A DNA stretch of 33,742 nt from Pseudomonadota bacterium. GTDB lineage: Bacteria > Pseudomonadota > Gammaproteobacteria > Burkholderiales > Burkholderiaceae_C. The DNA lies in NCBI GenBank assembly GCA_021799355.1, contig JAJZAQ010000031.1:1-33742 (forward strand), in the 5' to 3' direction. The translations under genes were made by a program, and so were the position numbers. Below are positions 15,192 to 25,487 of the stretch, one piece after another (the first letter of the stretch is position 1; every line of letters begins with the position of its first letter). The notes below the pieces were generated by a model. The model made no database searches. It was not told the DNA's origin and was given only the letters and a program-made list of their open reading frames with translations.

Positions 15192-16196
15192 TCAGCCTGT
15201 GGCGCATTGTGCACGCAATGTATCGAGCCATTGTGTCCACTGCGCTGGCAGCGGAGCCTGCAGCATCAGGCGCTGACCGGTGGCCGGGTGGGCGATGGCC
15301 AGCGAGGCCGCGTGCAGGGCCATGCGTTTGAACGACGGCAGGCCGGCGACCTGGCCCCGTGCCAGCGCCTGGTTCAACGCCTCGTCGCCATATTTGTCAT
15401 CGCCGACGATGGGATGGCCGCAATGCGCCAGATGCACGCGGATCTGGTGCGTGCGGCCGGTGAGCAGCCGCGCCTGCATCAGCGTCAGCCCATCCCAGCG
15501 CCCCAGGCCGGGCAGGGCGAACTGTTCCAGCGGCCGAAACTGGGTGCGCGCCTCCTGGCCCTGCTGTGTGTCGACCCGCACCCGACGTTCGCCGCTGGAC
15601 AGCAGGTATTTGTACAGCGGCGCATCGACTGTTTGCGCCCCGCCCCGCCACAGACCGGCCACCAGCGCGATGTAGCGCTTGTCTGCCTGACGTTCGCGCA
15701 GCGCGGCGTGCAGCGCGGTCAGCGCGCTGCGTTTTTTTGCCACGAGCAGCAGGCCGGAGGTTTCGCGGTCGAGCCGGTGCACCAGTTCCAGGCATTTTGC
15801 CTGTGGACGCGCCGCGCGCAGCGCTTCGATCACACCGAAACTCACCCCCGAACCGCCGTGGACGGCAACCCCGGCGGGCTTGTCGATGGCCAGCAGGTCG
15901 TCGTCCTCGTAAACCACGGGGAACTGCAGTGCCGGCGCGGGCCGCGGCGTCTGGGCTGCGGCCACGCGCACCGGCGGAATACGCACCTGGTCGCTGGCGA
16001 GCAATTTCTGCTCGGCGCTGGCGCGAGCGCCGTTGACCCGCACTTCCCCCGAGCGCACGATGCGGTAGATATGGCTGCGCGGCACGCCCTTGAGGTGACG
16101 GGCGAGAAAATTGTCCAGCCGCTGCCCCTGCCCGGCGTCACCGACCTGCAGCAGACGAACCTGGGCGGCGGGCGCACTGTGCATATAATCAAACAT
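15192..16196 (-). CDS. rluC: 23S rRNA pseudouridine synthase RluC
   Basis: Isomerises specific uridines in 23S rRNA (955, 2504 and 2580 in E. coli). The 334-residue product has an N-terminal S4 RNA-binding domain (QRLDNFLARHLKGVPRSHIYRIVRSGEVRVNG) and the RluA-family catalytic domain with LVHRLDRETSGLLL (catalytic Asp) and GRTHQIRVHLAHCGHPIVGD. The start is uncertain: ATG at 16196 or 16184, neither with a good Shine-Dalgarno; the frame opens up to 16307. It is divergent from rne, the same arrangement as in E. coli. A perfect TATAAT on the opposite strand lies in its first codons. Confidence 0.94.
   Translation of the reverse strand: MFDYMHSAPAAQVRLLQVGDAGQGQRLDNFLARHLKGVPRSHIYRIVRSGEVRVNGARASAEQKLLASDQVRIPPVRVAAAQTPRPAPALQFPVVYEDDDLLAIDKPAGVAVHGGSGVSFGVIEALRAARPQAKCLELVHRLDRETSGLLLVAKKRSALTALHAALRERQADKRYIALVAGLWRGGAQTVDAPLYKYLLSSGERRVRVDTQQGQEARTQFRPLEQFALPGLGRWDGLTLMQARLLTGRTHQIRVHLAHCGHPIVGDDKYGDEALNQALARGQVAGLPSFKRMALHAASLAIAHPATGQRLMLQAPLPAQWTQWLDTLRAQCATG
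16184..16189 (+). promoter_or_regulatory. Candidate -10 element for the rne leader transcript
   Basis: A perfect TATAAT on the plus strand, unusual in such G+C-rich DNA, sits at the rluC start codons and about 740 bp upstream of rne. No consensus -35 lies 16-18 bp upstream. If used, the rne transcript would begin near 16196 and overlap rluC antisense by a few bases. Confidence 0.4.
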
Positions 16197-16925
16197 GAAG
16201 TTGTGGAGCTGAACGTCAGAATTTTGGCAATATTTCCGCGCAGTTGCAAAACGCGACGGCGCCGCGTGCCAAAACCGCTGAGTGCCCGTCCATCCTGCCT
16301 GCCTCATGCCGTGCGCTGCCGGCCCGTGCGATCAGGACAACCGCAGCCTGCAGATGCAGACCGCGGCCAAGTGGGGGCATTTTAGTTTCAGTGCCGTGCC
16401 TTGCGCCGCGTTGCCGACGGGTGCGGGGACAGACTTCACCGAAATGCGCGTTGTCCCAAAGCCTGTCCGATGCCGTTGCACCGTAGCCGTTGCGCCATGA
16501 ACCCGAAGGTACGCAATGCACCGCTGGCTTTGTCACACTGGAATTCGACCGTTGAACCCGACCCTTCGCCCACGTTTGCACCACAGCCCCGGCGGCCTGC
16601 CGTCTGGCCTGGTCGTCGGCGAAGCCTGCTCTTGTCCTCCCGTTCCTACCTCTGCCCGATCGCCCGCCGCACGCGGCAATGCAGATCGGCAACCCCTGCC
16701 GCGCCGGCGCCGTCCGTTACCGGCACCGCCCAGGCCGGCGCTGGCCGACGCAGCGCCCGGGGTGGAATGTCTGGAGTTTGCGGCATGAGCAAGGTCTGAT
16801 TCTGCCCGCCCGGGCTTGCCGTGAGTCGTGGCGGCCCGCGCCTGGTTTGAGCTCCAGCGAGCAACGCATGGGGGTGCTCGTGCGCCCGCTTTGTATCGGC
16901 CGCTGCGGCGGCCAGGAGCTTTGAC
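16197..16925 (+). promoter_or_regulatory. Long rne 5' leader with hairpin abutting the RBS
   Basis: The 729-bp divergent gap between rluC and rne has no credible gene in any frame. In E. coli rne has a structured 361-nt leader through which RNase E limits its own synthesis; a similar role is inferred here from position and length. Directly before the start, GGCCGC (16898-16903) pairs with GCGGCC (16908-16913) around a TGCG loop, and the AGGAG ribosome-binding site begins at the next base (16914). The hairpin would sit where ribosome loading occurs. The region also holds several G+C-rich self-complementary stretches. No Rfam-type element could be recognised by eye. Confidence 0.5.
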
Positions 16926-19892
16926 ATGAAACGCATGTTGTTCAACGCCACGCAGTCCGAAGAACTGCGCGTGGCCATCGTCGATGGGCAGAAACTGCTG
17001 GACATCGACATCGAGCAAGCCGGGCGCGAGCAGCGCAAGGGCAATATCTATAAGGCCGTGGTCACCCGCGTCGAGCCCTCGCTCGAAGCCTGTTTCGTCG
17101 ATTACGGCGAGGAGCGCCACGGTTTTCTGCCGTTCAAGGAAATCTCGCGGCAGTATTTCAAGGAAGGCGTGGCCCCGTCGCAGGCACGCATCCAGGATGT
17201 CATCCGCGAAGGTCAGGAACTGCTGGTGCAGGTGGAAAAGGAGGAGCGCGGCAACAAGGGCGCGGCGCTGACCACCTTCATTTCGCTGGCCGGGCGCTAC
17301 CTCGTGCTCATGCCCAACAACCCGCGCGGCGGCGGGGTGAGCCGGCGCATCGAGGGCGAAGACCGGCAGGAGCTGCGCGAAACCATGGACCAGCTGCAGC
17401 ACCCGGAGGGCATGAGCCTGATCGCGCGCACCGCCGGCATCGGCCGCACCGTCGAAGAGCTGCAGTGGGACCTGAACTACCTGCTCAAGCTGTGGAGCGC
17501 CATCCGCGATGCCGCAGACTCGCAGAAAGGCGCGTTTCTGATCTACCAGGAGTCGTCGCTGGTGATCCGCGCCATCCGCGACTATTTCACCAGCGACATC
17601 GGCGAAATCCTCATCGACACGCAGGATGTCTTCGAGCAGGCGCGGCAGTTCATGCTGCACGTCATGCCTGACACCGTCGAGCGCGTCAAGCGTTACCGTG
17701 ACGATCTGCCGCTGTTCTCCCGCTTCCAGATCGAGCAGCAGATCGAAACCGCCTACTCGCGCACCGTCAACCTGCCGTCGGGTGGGGCCATCGTCATCGA
17801 CCACACCGAGGCACTGGTGGCGGTGGACGTGAACTCCGCCCGCGCCACACGTGGCAACGCCATCGAAGACACTGCGCTGCGCACCAACCTCGAAGCCGCC
17901 GATGAAGTCGCGCGGCAGATGCGGCTGCGCGACCTCGGCGGGCTGATCGTCGTCGATTTCATCGACATGGAAGAGCCGCGCAATCAGCGTGCCGTCGAAG
18001 ACCGGCTGCGCGACGCGCTGCGGCAGGACCGCGCCCGCGTGCAGGTGAGCAAGATTTCCAAATTCGGCCTGCTCGAACTCTCGCGCCAGCGGCTGCGTCC
18101 GGCGCTGTCCGAAGGCGCTTACGTCACCTGCCCGCGCTGCAACGGCACCGGCCACATCCGCGACACCGAATCGAGCGCACTGCAGATCCTGCGCATCATC
18201 CAGGAAGAGGCCATGAAGGAAGGCACGGCCGCGGTGCACGTGCAGGTGCCGGTGGAGGTGGCGTCGTTCCTGCTGAACGAGAAGCGCGCCGAGATCACCA
18301 AAATCGAACTGCGGCAGCGGCTGTCGATTCTGCTCATCCCGAACAAACACCTGGACACGCCGAACTACAAACTCGAACGCCTCAAGCACGACGACCCACG
18401 GCTGGACAATCTGCCCACCAGCTACAAAATGGCCGAGGCGATGGAGGAGGACACCGCCATCACCCGCCGCGACCGCGAGCAGCGTCCGCGGCAGGAAGCG
18501 CTGGTCCGCGGCATCACCCCGGAAAGCCCGGCACCGGTCGCTGCTGCGGCCGCGCCGCAGCCCGTGACGGCGCCCCCGTCGGCATCGGCCGCGGCGACAC
18601 AGGCCCCTCCCCCGGCTGCCGCGGCGCAGGCGGCGCCAGGAGGCTTTTTCGGCTGGGTCAAACGATTGTTCGGCGGCGACGCTGCACCAGCGCCAGCAGC
18701 GCCCGCAACCCCGCCGGCAGCCGTTGCCCCGCCTGCGCCCGCCGAGCAGCCGGCCGCAGGGCGGGCGGCGCGTCAGGCAGCCGCGGGCAACGGCGGCCGC
18801 CGCCGCGGCGGCAAGGATCGGCCGCGTGAAGGCCAGGCCGACACGCGCCAGCGCAACAATGGCGCCGCGCCCGGCGAGATCGACACCGCTGGCGCCGAGG
18901 CCACGGCCGCTGCGCGCTCCCGCGGGCCGCGTGGCCAGCAGCCGGCAGGCGAACGCGGCAGACGCGAGCGCCCGAGTGAAGACGCCGCTGCACGCCGGGA
19001 AACTGGCGAGGCCCTCACCAGCGGCGAAGACGCGGTGAGCGCCCAGCCTGCAGCCGACGCCCCGGCCCGCGCCAACGGCACCGGACGCGCTGCCAACCGC
19101 CGGCCGCGCCGCCAGACCGACGCAACGCCCAACCAGGCCGGAGCCGACGCGCCGCCCCCAGCGGAGGGCGAGGCCGAACCGGCTGCCGCCGCGGCTCAGC
19201 CGCCTGCCGAAACGGACAATGACCAGCCGCCCGCCGAGCGCAAGCCGCGCAGCCGGCGCGGACGCGGCCGCCGCGGTGGCCGGCGCGACGGCGAGGTTGC
19301 GGCGGAAGGCACCGCCGGCGCCGTCGAACCCGGCGAGGCCGCTGAGGCCGTAGTGACCGCGGCAGGAGAAGCAGCGGCAGGCGGCAGCAGCTCGGGTTCG
19401 CTGGCCGCGCCGCTGCTGTTGCCCGCGGCGACTGCGGCCAGCGCCACGACCGCGGCGGAGCACGCTGCCAGCGTCGGACACGCCGTCGCGGAAAAGACTT
19501 CCGCGCCGCCGGCCGCCGCATCCGCCGCAGAGCCGGGGTTGACGGCAGACGCCGTACCGCCGGCGGCGCCAGCCGATTCCGCCGCAGCCGCAGCAACCGC
19601 ACCAGCGGAGGCCGAACTCCCGACAGCAGCCGCCACCTCTCCCGTTTCTTACATCCTGCCGGTGGACGCGCTGCAACGCACGGTGGCCGCCGCCGGGCTG
19701 CAATGGGTGCAGTCCGACCCGGAGGCGATTCGCCGCGTGCAGCAGGAACTGGCGGCGCAGCCCGAACCGATCCACGTGCCGCGCGAACGCAAACCCGCCC
19801 CCCGGATCGACGACGGCCCGCTGGTTCTGGTGGAAACCGTGCGTCCGCTGCCGACCCTGCACCTGCCGGAAGCCGCGCAGCGCGCGCAATGA
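16926..19892 (+). CDS. rne: Ribonuclease E
   Basis: Essential endoribonuclease for mRNA decay and rRNA/tRNA processing and scaffold of the degradosome. The 988-residue product has the N-terminal catalytic half (about 1-510): S1 domain ([21 protein letters not shown]), 5' sensor/RNase H-like parts, DNase I-like domain with metal ligands Asp301 (VAVDVNSAR) and Asp344 (IVVDFIDM), and the Zn-link cysteines Cys402 and Cys405 (CPRCNGTGH). The tail (about 515-920) is low-complexity Ala/Pro/Arg/Glu-rich with basic patches such as [13 protein letters not shown] that probably bind RNA. A conserved C-terminal block ([20 protein letters not shown]) follows, seen in betaproteobacteria. The ATG has an AGGAG 7 nt upstream. 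Confidence 0.97.
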   Translation: MKRMLFNATQSEELRVAIVDGQKLLDIDIEQAGREQRKGNIYKAVVTRVEPSLEACFVDYGEERHGFLPFKEISRQYFKEGVAPSQARIQDVIREGQELLVQVEKEERGNKGAALTTFISLAGRYLVLMPNNPRGGGVSRRIEGEDRQELRETMDQLQHPEGMSLIARTAGIGRTVEELQWDLNYLLKLWSAIRDAADSQKGAFLIYQESSLVIRAIRDYFTSDIGEILIDTQDVFEQARQFMLHVMPDTVERVKRYRDDLPLFSRFQIEQQIETAYSRTVNLPSGGAIVIDHTEALVAVDVNSARATRGNAIEDTALRTNLEAADEVARQMRLRDLGGLIVVDFIDMEEPRNQRAVEDRLRDALRQDRARVQVSKISKFGLLELSRQRLRPALSEGAYVTCPRCNGTGHIRDTESSALQILRIIQEEAMKEGTAAVHVQVPVEVASFLLNEKRAEITKIELRQRLSILLIPNKHLDTPNYKLERLKHDDPRLDNLPTSYKMAEAMEEDTAITRRDREQRPRQEALVRGITPESPAPVAAAAAPQPVTAPPSASAAATQAPPPAAAAQAAPGGFFGWVKRLFGGDAAPAPAAPATPPAAVAPPAPAEQPAAGRAARQAAAGNGGRRRGGKDRPREGQADTRQRNNGAAPGEIDTAGAEATAAARSRGPRGQQPAGERGRRERPSEDAAARRETGEALTSGEDAVSAQPAADAPARANGTGRAANRRPRRQTDATPNQAGADAPPPAEGEAEPAAAAAQPPAETDNDQPPAERKPRSRRGRGRRGGRRDGEVAAEGTAGAVEPGEAAEAVVTAAGEAAAGGSSSGSLAAPLLLPAATAASATTAAEHAASVGHAVAEKTSAPPAAASAAEPGLTADAVPPAAPADSAAAAATAPAEAELPTAAATSPVSYILPVDALQRTVAAAGLQWVQSDPEAIRRVQQELAAQPEPIHVPRERKPAPRIDDGPLVLVETVRPLPTLHLPEAAQRAQ

Positions 19893-19895
19893 GCG

Positions 19896-19918
19896 CGGCG
19901 GCGGTCAAGCCGCCGCCG
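19896..19918. terminator. Hairpin shared by convergent rne and epimerase gene
   Basis: A perfect 9-bp G+C stem (CGGCGGCGG 19896-19904 with CCGCCGCCG 19910-19918) starts 4 nt after the rne stop. The stop codon of the opposing epimerase-like gene (19905-19907) falls inside its 5-nt loop. No U-tract on either strand. Confidence 0.5.
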
Positions 19919-20849
19919 TGCCCTGCCCCTGGCGCAATCCCTGCGTGACCGTGGGGTAACGCAGGCGCACGCCCAGCTCGGCTTTCATCCGCGTGTTGTC
20001 CAGGCGGCGCGATTCGCGCAAAAAGCTGAGCATCATCGGGCTCAGGCCCGCCGCCTGCGCCTGCGCGCGTGCCACCCGCGGCGGCCGGGGCAGACCGTAC
20101 AGATCGGCCGCCAGATCGGCATAGTCGCCCATGCGCAGTTCGCTGTCGTCGCAGACGTTGTAAACGCGTCCCGGTGCGGCGCGCTCCAGCGCCAGCAGAC
20201 AAATGCGCGCCAGGTCGTCGGCGTGGATGTGGTTGGTGTACACGTCGTCTTCAGCCGTCAACACCGGCAGCCCCTGCTGCAGCCGCGCGCGCGGCGACCG
20301 CGCCTGACCGTCATAGATGCCGGGAATGCGCAGGATGGCCACATCCCAGCCGTATTTGCGCCCCGCCTGCCGCCATTGCCGCTCGGCATCGCAGCGGCGC
20401 TGCGCGCGCGCGGTCTGCGGCTGGCACGGCCGGGTTTCGGCCACGCGCTGCCCGGCGCAGTCGCCGTACACCCCGCTGGTGCTGGCATAGACCAGGCGCA
20501 AGGATTTTTTCCGCGGCCCGGATAACATGGCCGACTGTTTCAGTCTGGAAATCAGGTGACGGCTGCGCAGGTCGATGGTTTCGGCGCCGTCTGCCGGCGG
20601 GGCGAGCATCAGCACCCGATCGGCAGCCAGCCCCGCCAGCCGCCACAAGGTCTGCGGCTCATCGAGGTTGCCGACGATGGGCACGATACCCGCGGCGCGC
20701 AGCGCCGACAGTCGGTGCGGCGAGGAGGTCAGCGCGATCAGTTGGTAATGCGGCCGGGCCAGCGCCGCCACACGCAGGCCGATGTCGCCGCAGCCGACGA
20801 TGAGCAGCCGCAGCCGCCGGCGTCCAGACGGGTTTTTTGCTTTCCACAT
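19905..20849 (-). CDS. NAD(P)-binding epimerase-like protein (extended SDR)
   Basis: A 314-residue extended short-chain dehydrogenase/reductase resembling YeeZ-type proteins. The N-terminus has a Rossmann nucleotide-binding motif (LLIVGCGDIGLRVA, about 14-27), then LVYASTSGVYGD with the catalytic Ser region, and DVAILRIPGIYD and NHIHADDLARI blocks seen in nucleotide-sugar epimerase relatives. The classical YxxxK is degenerate (a Tyr occurs in RKYGWD), so catalytic activity as a true epimerase is doubtful. The ATG is preceded by GAGGA at good spacing. It is divergent from the reductase gene, with start codons only 14 bp apart, and convergent with rne. Substrate unknown. Confidence 0.8.
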   Translation of the reverse strand: MWKAKNPSGRRRLRLLIVGCGDIGLRVAALARPHYQLIALTSSPHRLSALRAAGIVPIVGNLDEPQTLWRLAGLAADRVLMLAPPADGAETIDLRSRHLISRLKQSAMLSGPRKKSLRLVYASTSGVYGDCAGQRVAETRPCQPQTARAQRRCDAERQWRQAGRKYGWDVAILRIPGIYDGQARSPRARLQQGLPVLTAEDDVYTNHIHADDLARICLLALERAAPGRVYNVCDDSELRMGDYADLAADLYGLPRPPRVARAQAQAAGLSPMMLSFLRESRRLDNTRMKAELGVRLRYPTVTQGLRQGQGTAAA

Positions 20850-20863
20850 GTTTCGTCCTCATC

Positions 20864-21895
20864 ATGAGTCATCGCGTCACCGTCCAGCCCAGCGGCCACC
20901 AGTTCACCGTCGGCGCGGATGAAACCTTGCTCGCCGCCGCCATCCGCCAGGCGGTCGGTCTGCCCTACGGCTGTCAGGATGGCGCCTGCGGCGCGTGCAA
21001 ATGCAAGCTGCTGCAAGGCGAAGTCGAACTCGGCGCGCACCAGCTCAAGGCGCTGAGCGAGGCCGAACGGACGCAGGGCTTCATTCTCGCCTGCCGCGCC
21101 AAGGCACTGACCGATGTGGTGATCGAAAGCCACGAAGTCGCTGGCGCGGATGCCTACCCGGTGAAAAAAATGCCCGCGCGCGTCAGCCGCATCGAGCGGC
21201 TGGCACCCGACGTGGTGCGGGTGATGCTGCAACTGCCGGCGGCCGACCCGCTGCGCTACCGCGCCGGGCAGTACATCCAGTTCCTCCTGCCCGACGGCGT
21301 GCGGCGCAGTTACTCGATGGCCAACGCCCCGGGTGATGCGGCACACATCGAGCTGCATCTGCGGCACATGCCCGGCGGCAGGTTCACCGAGCACGTGTTC
21401 CACACCATGAAGGAAAAGGACATTTTGCGCATCGAGGGGCCGTTCGGCAGCTTTTTCCTGCGCGACGACGCACAGCACAGGCCGATGGTGTTCCTCGCCT
21501 CGGGCACGGGGTTTGCACCGATCAAGGCCATGTTGGAGCAGATGCAGCAGACGGCCGATACGCGCCAGGTCACGCTGTACTGGGGCGGACGCAGGCTGCA
21601 CGACCTGTATTTGCTCGACTGGGTGCAGCAGCAATGCGCCGCCAACCCCCGCCTGCGCTTCGTCCCGGTGCTGTCGGAGGCCGACGCCGGCTGGAACGGG
21701 CGCACCGGGCTGGTTCACCAGGCGGTGATGGCCGACTTGCCCGATCTGTCGGGCCACGCCGTTTACGCCTGCGGCGCTCCGGTCATGGTGCAGGCGGCGC
21801 AGCGCGATTTCACCACCCGCTGTGGCCTCCCCGAAGACGCGTTCTACGCCGACGCTTTCACCACCGAAGCCGACAAGGCCGCTGCCGGCGGCTGA
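20864..21895 (+). CDS. 2Fe-2S/FAD/NAD(P) reductase (AscD-like, ferredoxin-NADP reductase family)
   Basis: A 343-residue electron-transfer protein: an N-terminal plant-type 2Fe-2S domain with Cys37, Cys42, Cys45 and Cys77 (CQDGACGAC...LAC), an FAD domain with RSYSMAN (148-154), and an NAD(P) domain with GTGFAPIKA (about 214-222) and a late YACGAP motif. Such proteins are often named CDP-6-deoxy-L-threo-D-glycero-4-hexulose-3-dehydrase reductase (AscD) in Burkholderiales, but no ascarylose genes are near, so the physiological partner is unknown; monooxygenase reductases look alike. The ATG at 20864 was chosen over a TTG at 20837; no Shine-Dalgarno is evident. The gene ends 42 bp before the convergent livF. 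Confidence 0.88.
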   Translation: MSHRVTVQPSGHQFTVGADETLLAAAIRQAVGLPYGCQDGACGACKCKLLQGEVELGAHQLKALSEAERTQGFILACRAKALTDVVIESHEVAGADAYPVKKMPARVSRIERLAPDVVRVMLQLPAADPLRYRAGQYIQFLLPDGVRRSYSMANAPGDAAHIELHLRHMPGGRFTEHVFHTMKEKDILRIEGPFGSFFLRDDAQHRPMVFLASGTGFAPIKAMLEQMQQTADTRQVTLYWGGRRLHDLYLLDWVQQQCAANPRLRFVPVLSEADAGWNGRTGLVHQAVMADLPDLSGHAVYACGAPVMVQAAQRDFTTRCGLPEDAFYADAFTTEADKAAAGG

Positions 21896-21896
21896 C

Positions 21897-21933
21897 TCAC
21901 GGCGCAGGCCGTGACTGCCGCGGCCTGCGGCAG
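21897..21933. terminator. Two abutting hairpins between reductase gene and livF
   Basis: A 7-bp stem (21897-21903 with 21908-21914, loop GCAG) abuts a second 7-bp stem (21915-21921 with 21927-21933, loop GGCCT). They fill the 42-bp gap between two convergent stops, 1 nt after the reductase stop and 4 nt after the livF stop. No U-tract is present. Confidence 0.55.
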
Positions 21934-21937
21934 CGGC

Positions 21938-22651
21938 TTACTCGCCGAGATACGCCGCGCGCACCCGCGGATCGTCGAGCAGTTGACTGGCCGGGCCGGT
22001 CATGCTGATCTGCCCCGAGTCCATCACATAACCGCGGTCGGCCAGGCCAAGGGCGCGCTTGGCGTTTTGTTCGACGAGCAAAATGGTCACGCCCTGCTTG
22101 GAGATGTCTTCGACCACCTCGAAGATTTTGTCCACCATGATCGGCGACAGACCCATCGACGGCTCGTCGAGCAGCAGCACCTGCGGGCGGCTCATCAGCG
22201 CCCGCCCCATCGCCAGCATCTGCTGCTCACCGCCGGACATGGTGCCGGCGAGCTGGTCGCGGCGCTCTTTCAGCCGCGGAAACAGGGCGTAGATCTTCTC
22301 GATGTCGCTGGCGATCTCTTTGTCCTTGCGGGTGAACGCGCCCATCAGCAGGTTTTCCTGGATGGTCATGCGGGTGAACACGCCGCGGCCTTCGGGCACC
22401 ATGCACAGCCCCTGACGCACCAGGTCGAATGCCCCCTGGCCGTTGATGGTGCGCCCGGCGTAGAGCACTTCACCGTCGGTGATCGGCTGCAGTCCGGTGA
22501 TGGCTTTGAGCGTGGTCGTCTTGCCCGCGCCATTGGCGCCGATGAGGCTGACGAGCTCGCCCTTGTGCACTTCGAGGTCCACCCCCTTGACTGCCTGGAT
22601 GCCGCCGTAGGACACGCGCAGGCCGGTGATTTTCAAAACGGTTTCTGCCAT
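21938..22651 (-). CDS. livF: Branched-chain amino-acid ABC transporter ATPase LivF
   Basis: One of the two cytoplasmic ATPases of a high-affinity leucine/isoleucine/valine (or related amide) importer. The 237-residue product has Walker A GANGAGKTTT (Lys44), signature MSGGEQQMLAMGRAL, Walker B VLLLDEPSMGL and a final switch His replaced in context by LLVEQN, normal for LivF (VEQN). The ATG at 22651 has an AGGAGGG ribosome-binding site and starts 2 nt after the livG stop; a TTG at 22657 is less likely. Last gene of livHMGF. Confidence 0.95.
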   Translation of the reverse strand: MAETVLKITGLRVSYGGIQAVKGVDLEVHKGELVSLIGANGAGKTTTLKAITGLQPITDGEVLYAGRTINGQGAFDLVRQGLCMVPEGRGVFTRMTIQENLLMGAFTRKDKEIASDIEKIYALFPRLKERRDQLAGTMSGGEQQMLAMGRALMSRPQVLLLDEPSMGLSPIMVDKIFEVVEDISKQGVTILLVEQNAKRALGLADRGYVMDSGQISMTGPASQLLDDPRVRAAYLGE

Positions 22652-22653
22652 GC

Positions 22654-23420
22654 TCAATGCCCTCCTGCGCCGAGATAGGCTTCGATGACTTTGGGATTTT
22701 TCTGCACCTCGGCAGGGACTCCTTCGGCGATGATCTTGCCGTAGTCGAGCACGGTGACGCGGTCACACAGCCCCATGACCAGCTTGACATCGTGCTCGAT
22801 GATCAAAATGGTGCGGCCGTCCTGCTGGATCGACGTCAGCAGCTCGCGCAGCTGCAGCTTTTCCGTCGCGTTCATCCCCGCGGCGGGCTCGTCAAGCGCC
22901 AGCAGTTGCGGATCGGTGGCCAGCGCGCGGGCGATTTCCAGCCGGCGCTGATCGCCGTAAGACAGCGTGCGCGCGCGGAAATCGGCATAACGCTCGATGC
23001 CCACATACGCCAGCAGCTCGCGCGCGCGTTCGCGGATGGCACGCTCCTCTTCCCTGAAGCGCCGGGTGCGAAAGACCGCGCCGATGACCGCGCTGCTGGT
23101 GCGCACGTGACGGCCGACCATGACGTTTTCCAGCGCCGTCATGTCCGGAAACAGGCGGATGTTCTGGAAGGTCCGGGCGATGCCTTCGCGCGCTACCTGA
23201 TGTACCGCTGCGGGCTTGTACGGCTTGCCCGCAAGGATGAACTCGCCCGAATCCGGCGGGTACAGGCCGGTGATGACGTTGAAAAACGTGGTCTTGCCCG
23301 CGCCGTTGGGGCCGATCAGACCGTAGATCTGCCCGCGCTTGATCTCGATGCCCACGTCACTCAGCGCCTGCAGCCCGCCGAACCGTTTGGATGCGCCGCT
23401 GACGCGCAAGACGACCTCGC

Positions 23421-23424
<4 letters not shown>
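22654..23424 (-). CDS. livG: Branched-chain amino-acid ABC transporter ATPase LivG
   Basis: Second ATPase of the Liv importer, 256 residues. It has Walker A GPNGAGKTTFFNVITG, the LivG-type FQNIRLFPDMTALENVMVGRH block, signature LSYGDQRRLEIARALA, Walker B LLALDEPAAGMN and the switch region LIIEHDVKLVM. The ATG at 23424 follows a perfect AGGAGG and overlaps the livM stop (ATGA); the frame opens 23 codons earlier inside livM. Confidence 0.95.
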
Positions 23425-24542
<1,118 letters not shown>

Positions 24543-24554
24543 GTCCGGTCTCCT

Positions 24555-25487
24555 TCAGGCGCGATCGGCCACACGTTCACCCAGCAGTCCCTGCGGACGC
24601 AGCGTCAGCACCAGGATGAGCACGATGAAGGCGAAAATGTCCTGGTAGTTGCTGCCGAACACGCCGTTGGTCAGCGTGCCGATGTAGCCCGCGCCCAGCA
24701 CCTCGATCACCCCCAGCAGAATGCCGCCGAGCATCGCTCCGGACAGGTTGCCGATACCGCCGAGCACCGCGGCGGTGAACGCCTTCAGGCCGGGGGTGAA
24801 CCCCATGTAAAAGTTCGCCGTGGCGAAGTTGGCGAACCACATCACCCCGGCGATGGCGGCAAGCATGGCGCCGATGACGAAAGCCGCGGAAATCACCAGG
24901 TTCGGGTTGACTCCCATGAGCGACGCCACGCGCGGATTTTCCGCCGTGGCGCGCATCGCCCGGCCGAGCTTGGTGTGGTTGACCAGCCAGGTCAGACCGG
25001 CCAGCAGCACGGCGGTGATCACCAGGATCATGATCTGCACCGGCGTGATGACCACGCCGCCGAAATGAATGATGTTGCTCGGCAGCAGGTGCGACGGAAA
25101 GACCTTGTAATCGCGTCCCCAGATGATCATCGCCAGGGTTTCGAGCAGGATCGACATGCCGATGGCGGTGATCAGCGGCGCCAGCTTCGGCGCGTTGCGC
25201 AACGGCCGGTAAGCGATGCGCTCGATGAAATAGTTGAGCACGCCGGTGGCGAGCATCGCCACGACCACGGCGATGACGATCACCAGCCACGGCGCCAGAT
25301 GCGGCGCGACATGGTCGAGCAACTTGAACACGCTGTATGCCGTGAGCGCCCCGACCATCATCACATCGCCATGGGCGAAATTGATGAGGTTGACGATGCC
25401 ATAGACCATGGTGTAGCCCAGGGCGATCAGGGCATACATGCTGCCCAGCACCAGACCGTTGACGATCTGTTGAAGAAAAATTTCCAT
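24555..25487 (-). CDS. livH: Branched-chain amino-acid ABC transporter permease LivH
   Basis: Partner permease, 310 residues and about eight membrane helices. It begins with the family sequence QQIVNGLVLGSMYALIALGY followed by TMVYGIVNLINFAHGD, and has the MRATAENPRVASLMGVN loop for ATPase contact and the FTAAVLGGIGNLSGAMLGG block. The ATG has AGGAGA at suitable spacing. It is first in livHMGF; the periplasmic binding-protein gene that usually precedes livH is absent from this window. Confidence 0.95.
   Translation of the reverse strand: MEIFLQQIVNGLVLGSMYALIALGYTMVYGIVNLINFAHGDVMMVGALTAYSVFKLLDHVAPHLAPWLVIVIAVVVAMLATGVLNYFIERIAYRPLRNAPKLAPLITAIGMSILLETLAMIIWGRDYKVFPSHLLPSNIIHFGGVVITPVQIMILVITAVLLAGLTWLVNHTKLGRAMRATAENPRVASLMGVNPNLVISAAFVIGAMLAAIAGVMWFANFATANFYMGFTPGLKAFTAAVLGGIGNLSGAMLGGILLGVIEVLGAGYIGTLTNGVFGSNYQDIFAFIVLILVLTLRPQGLLGERVADRA

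Noticed and set aside
16533-19889. 1118-codon open frame on the minus strand, antisense to all of rne
   Set aside because: It is in exact antisense register with rne codons, where a stop needs sense codons TTA, CTA or TCA, which are rare in this G+C-rich genome. The product is low-complexity and matches no family; rne has clear catalytic motifs.
20864-21895. Assignment of the 2Fe-2S reductase to ascarylose (dideoxysugar) synthesis
   Set aside because: The AscD name is propagated by similarity; no other dideoxysugar gene occurs in the window and the fold is shared with many oxygenase reductases.
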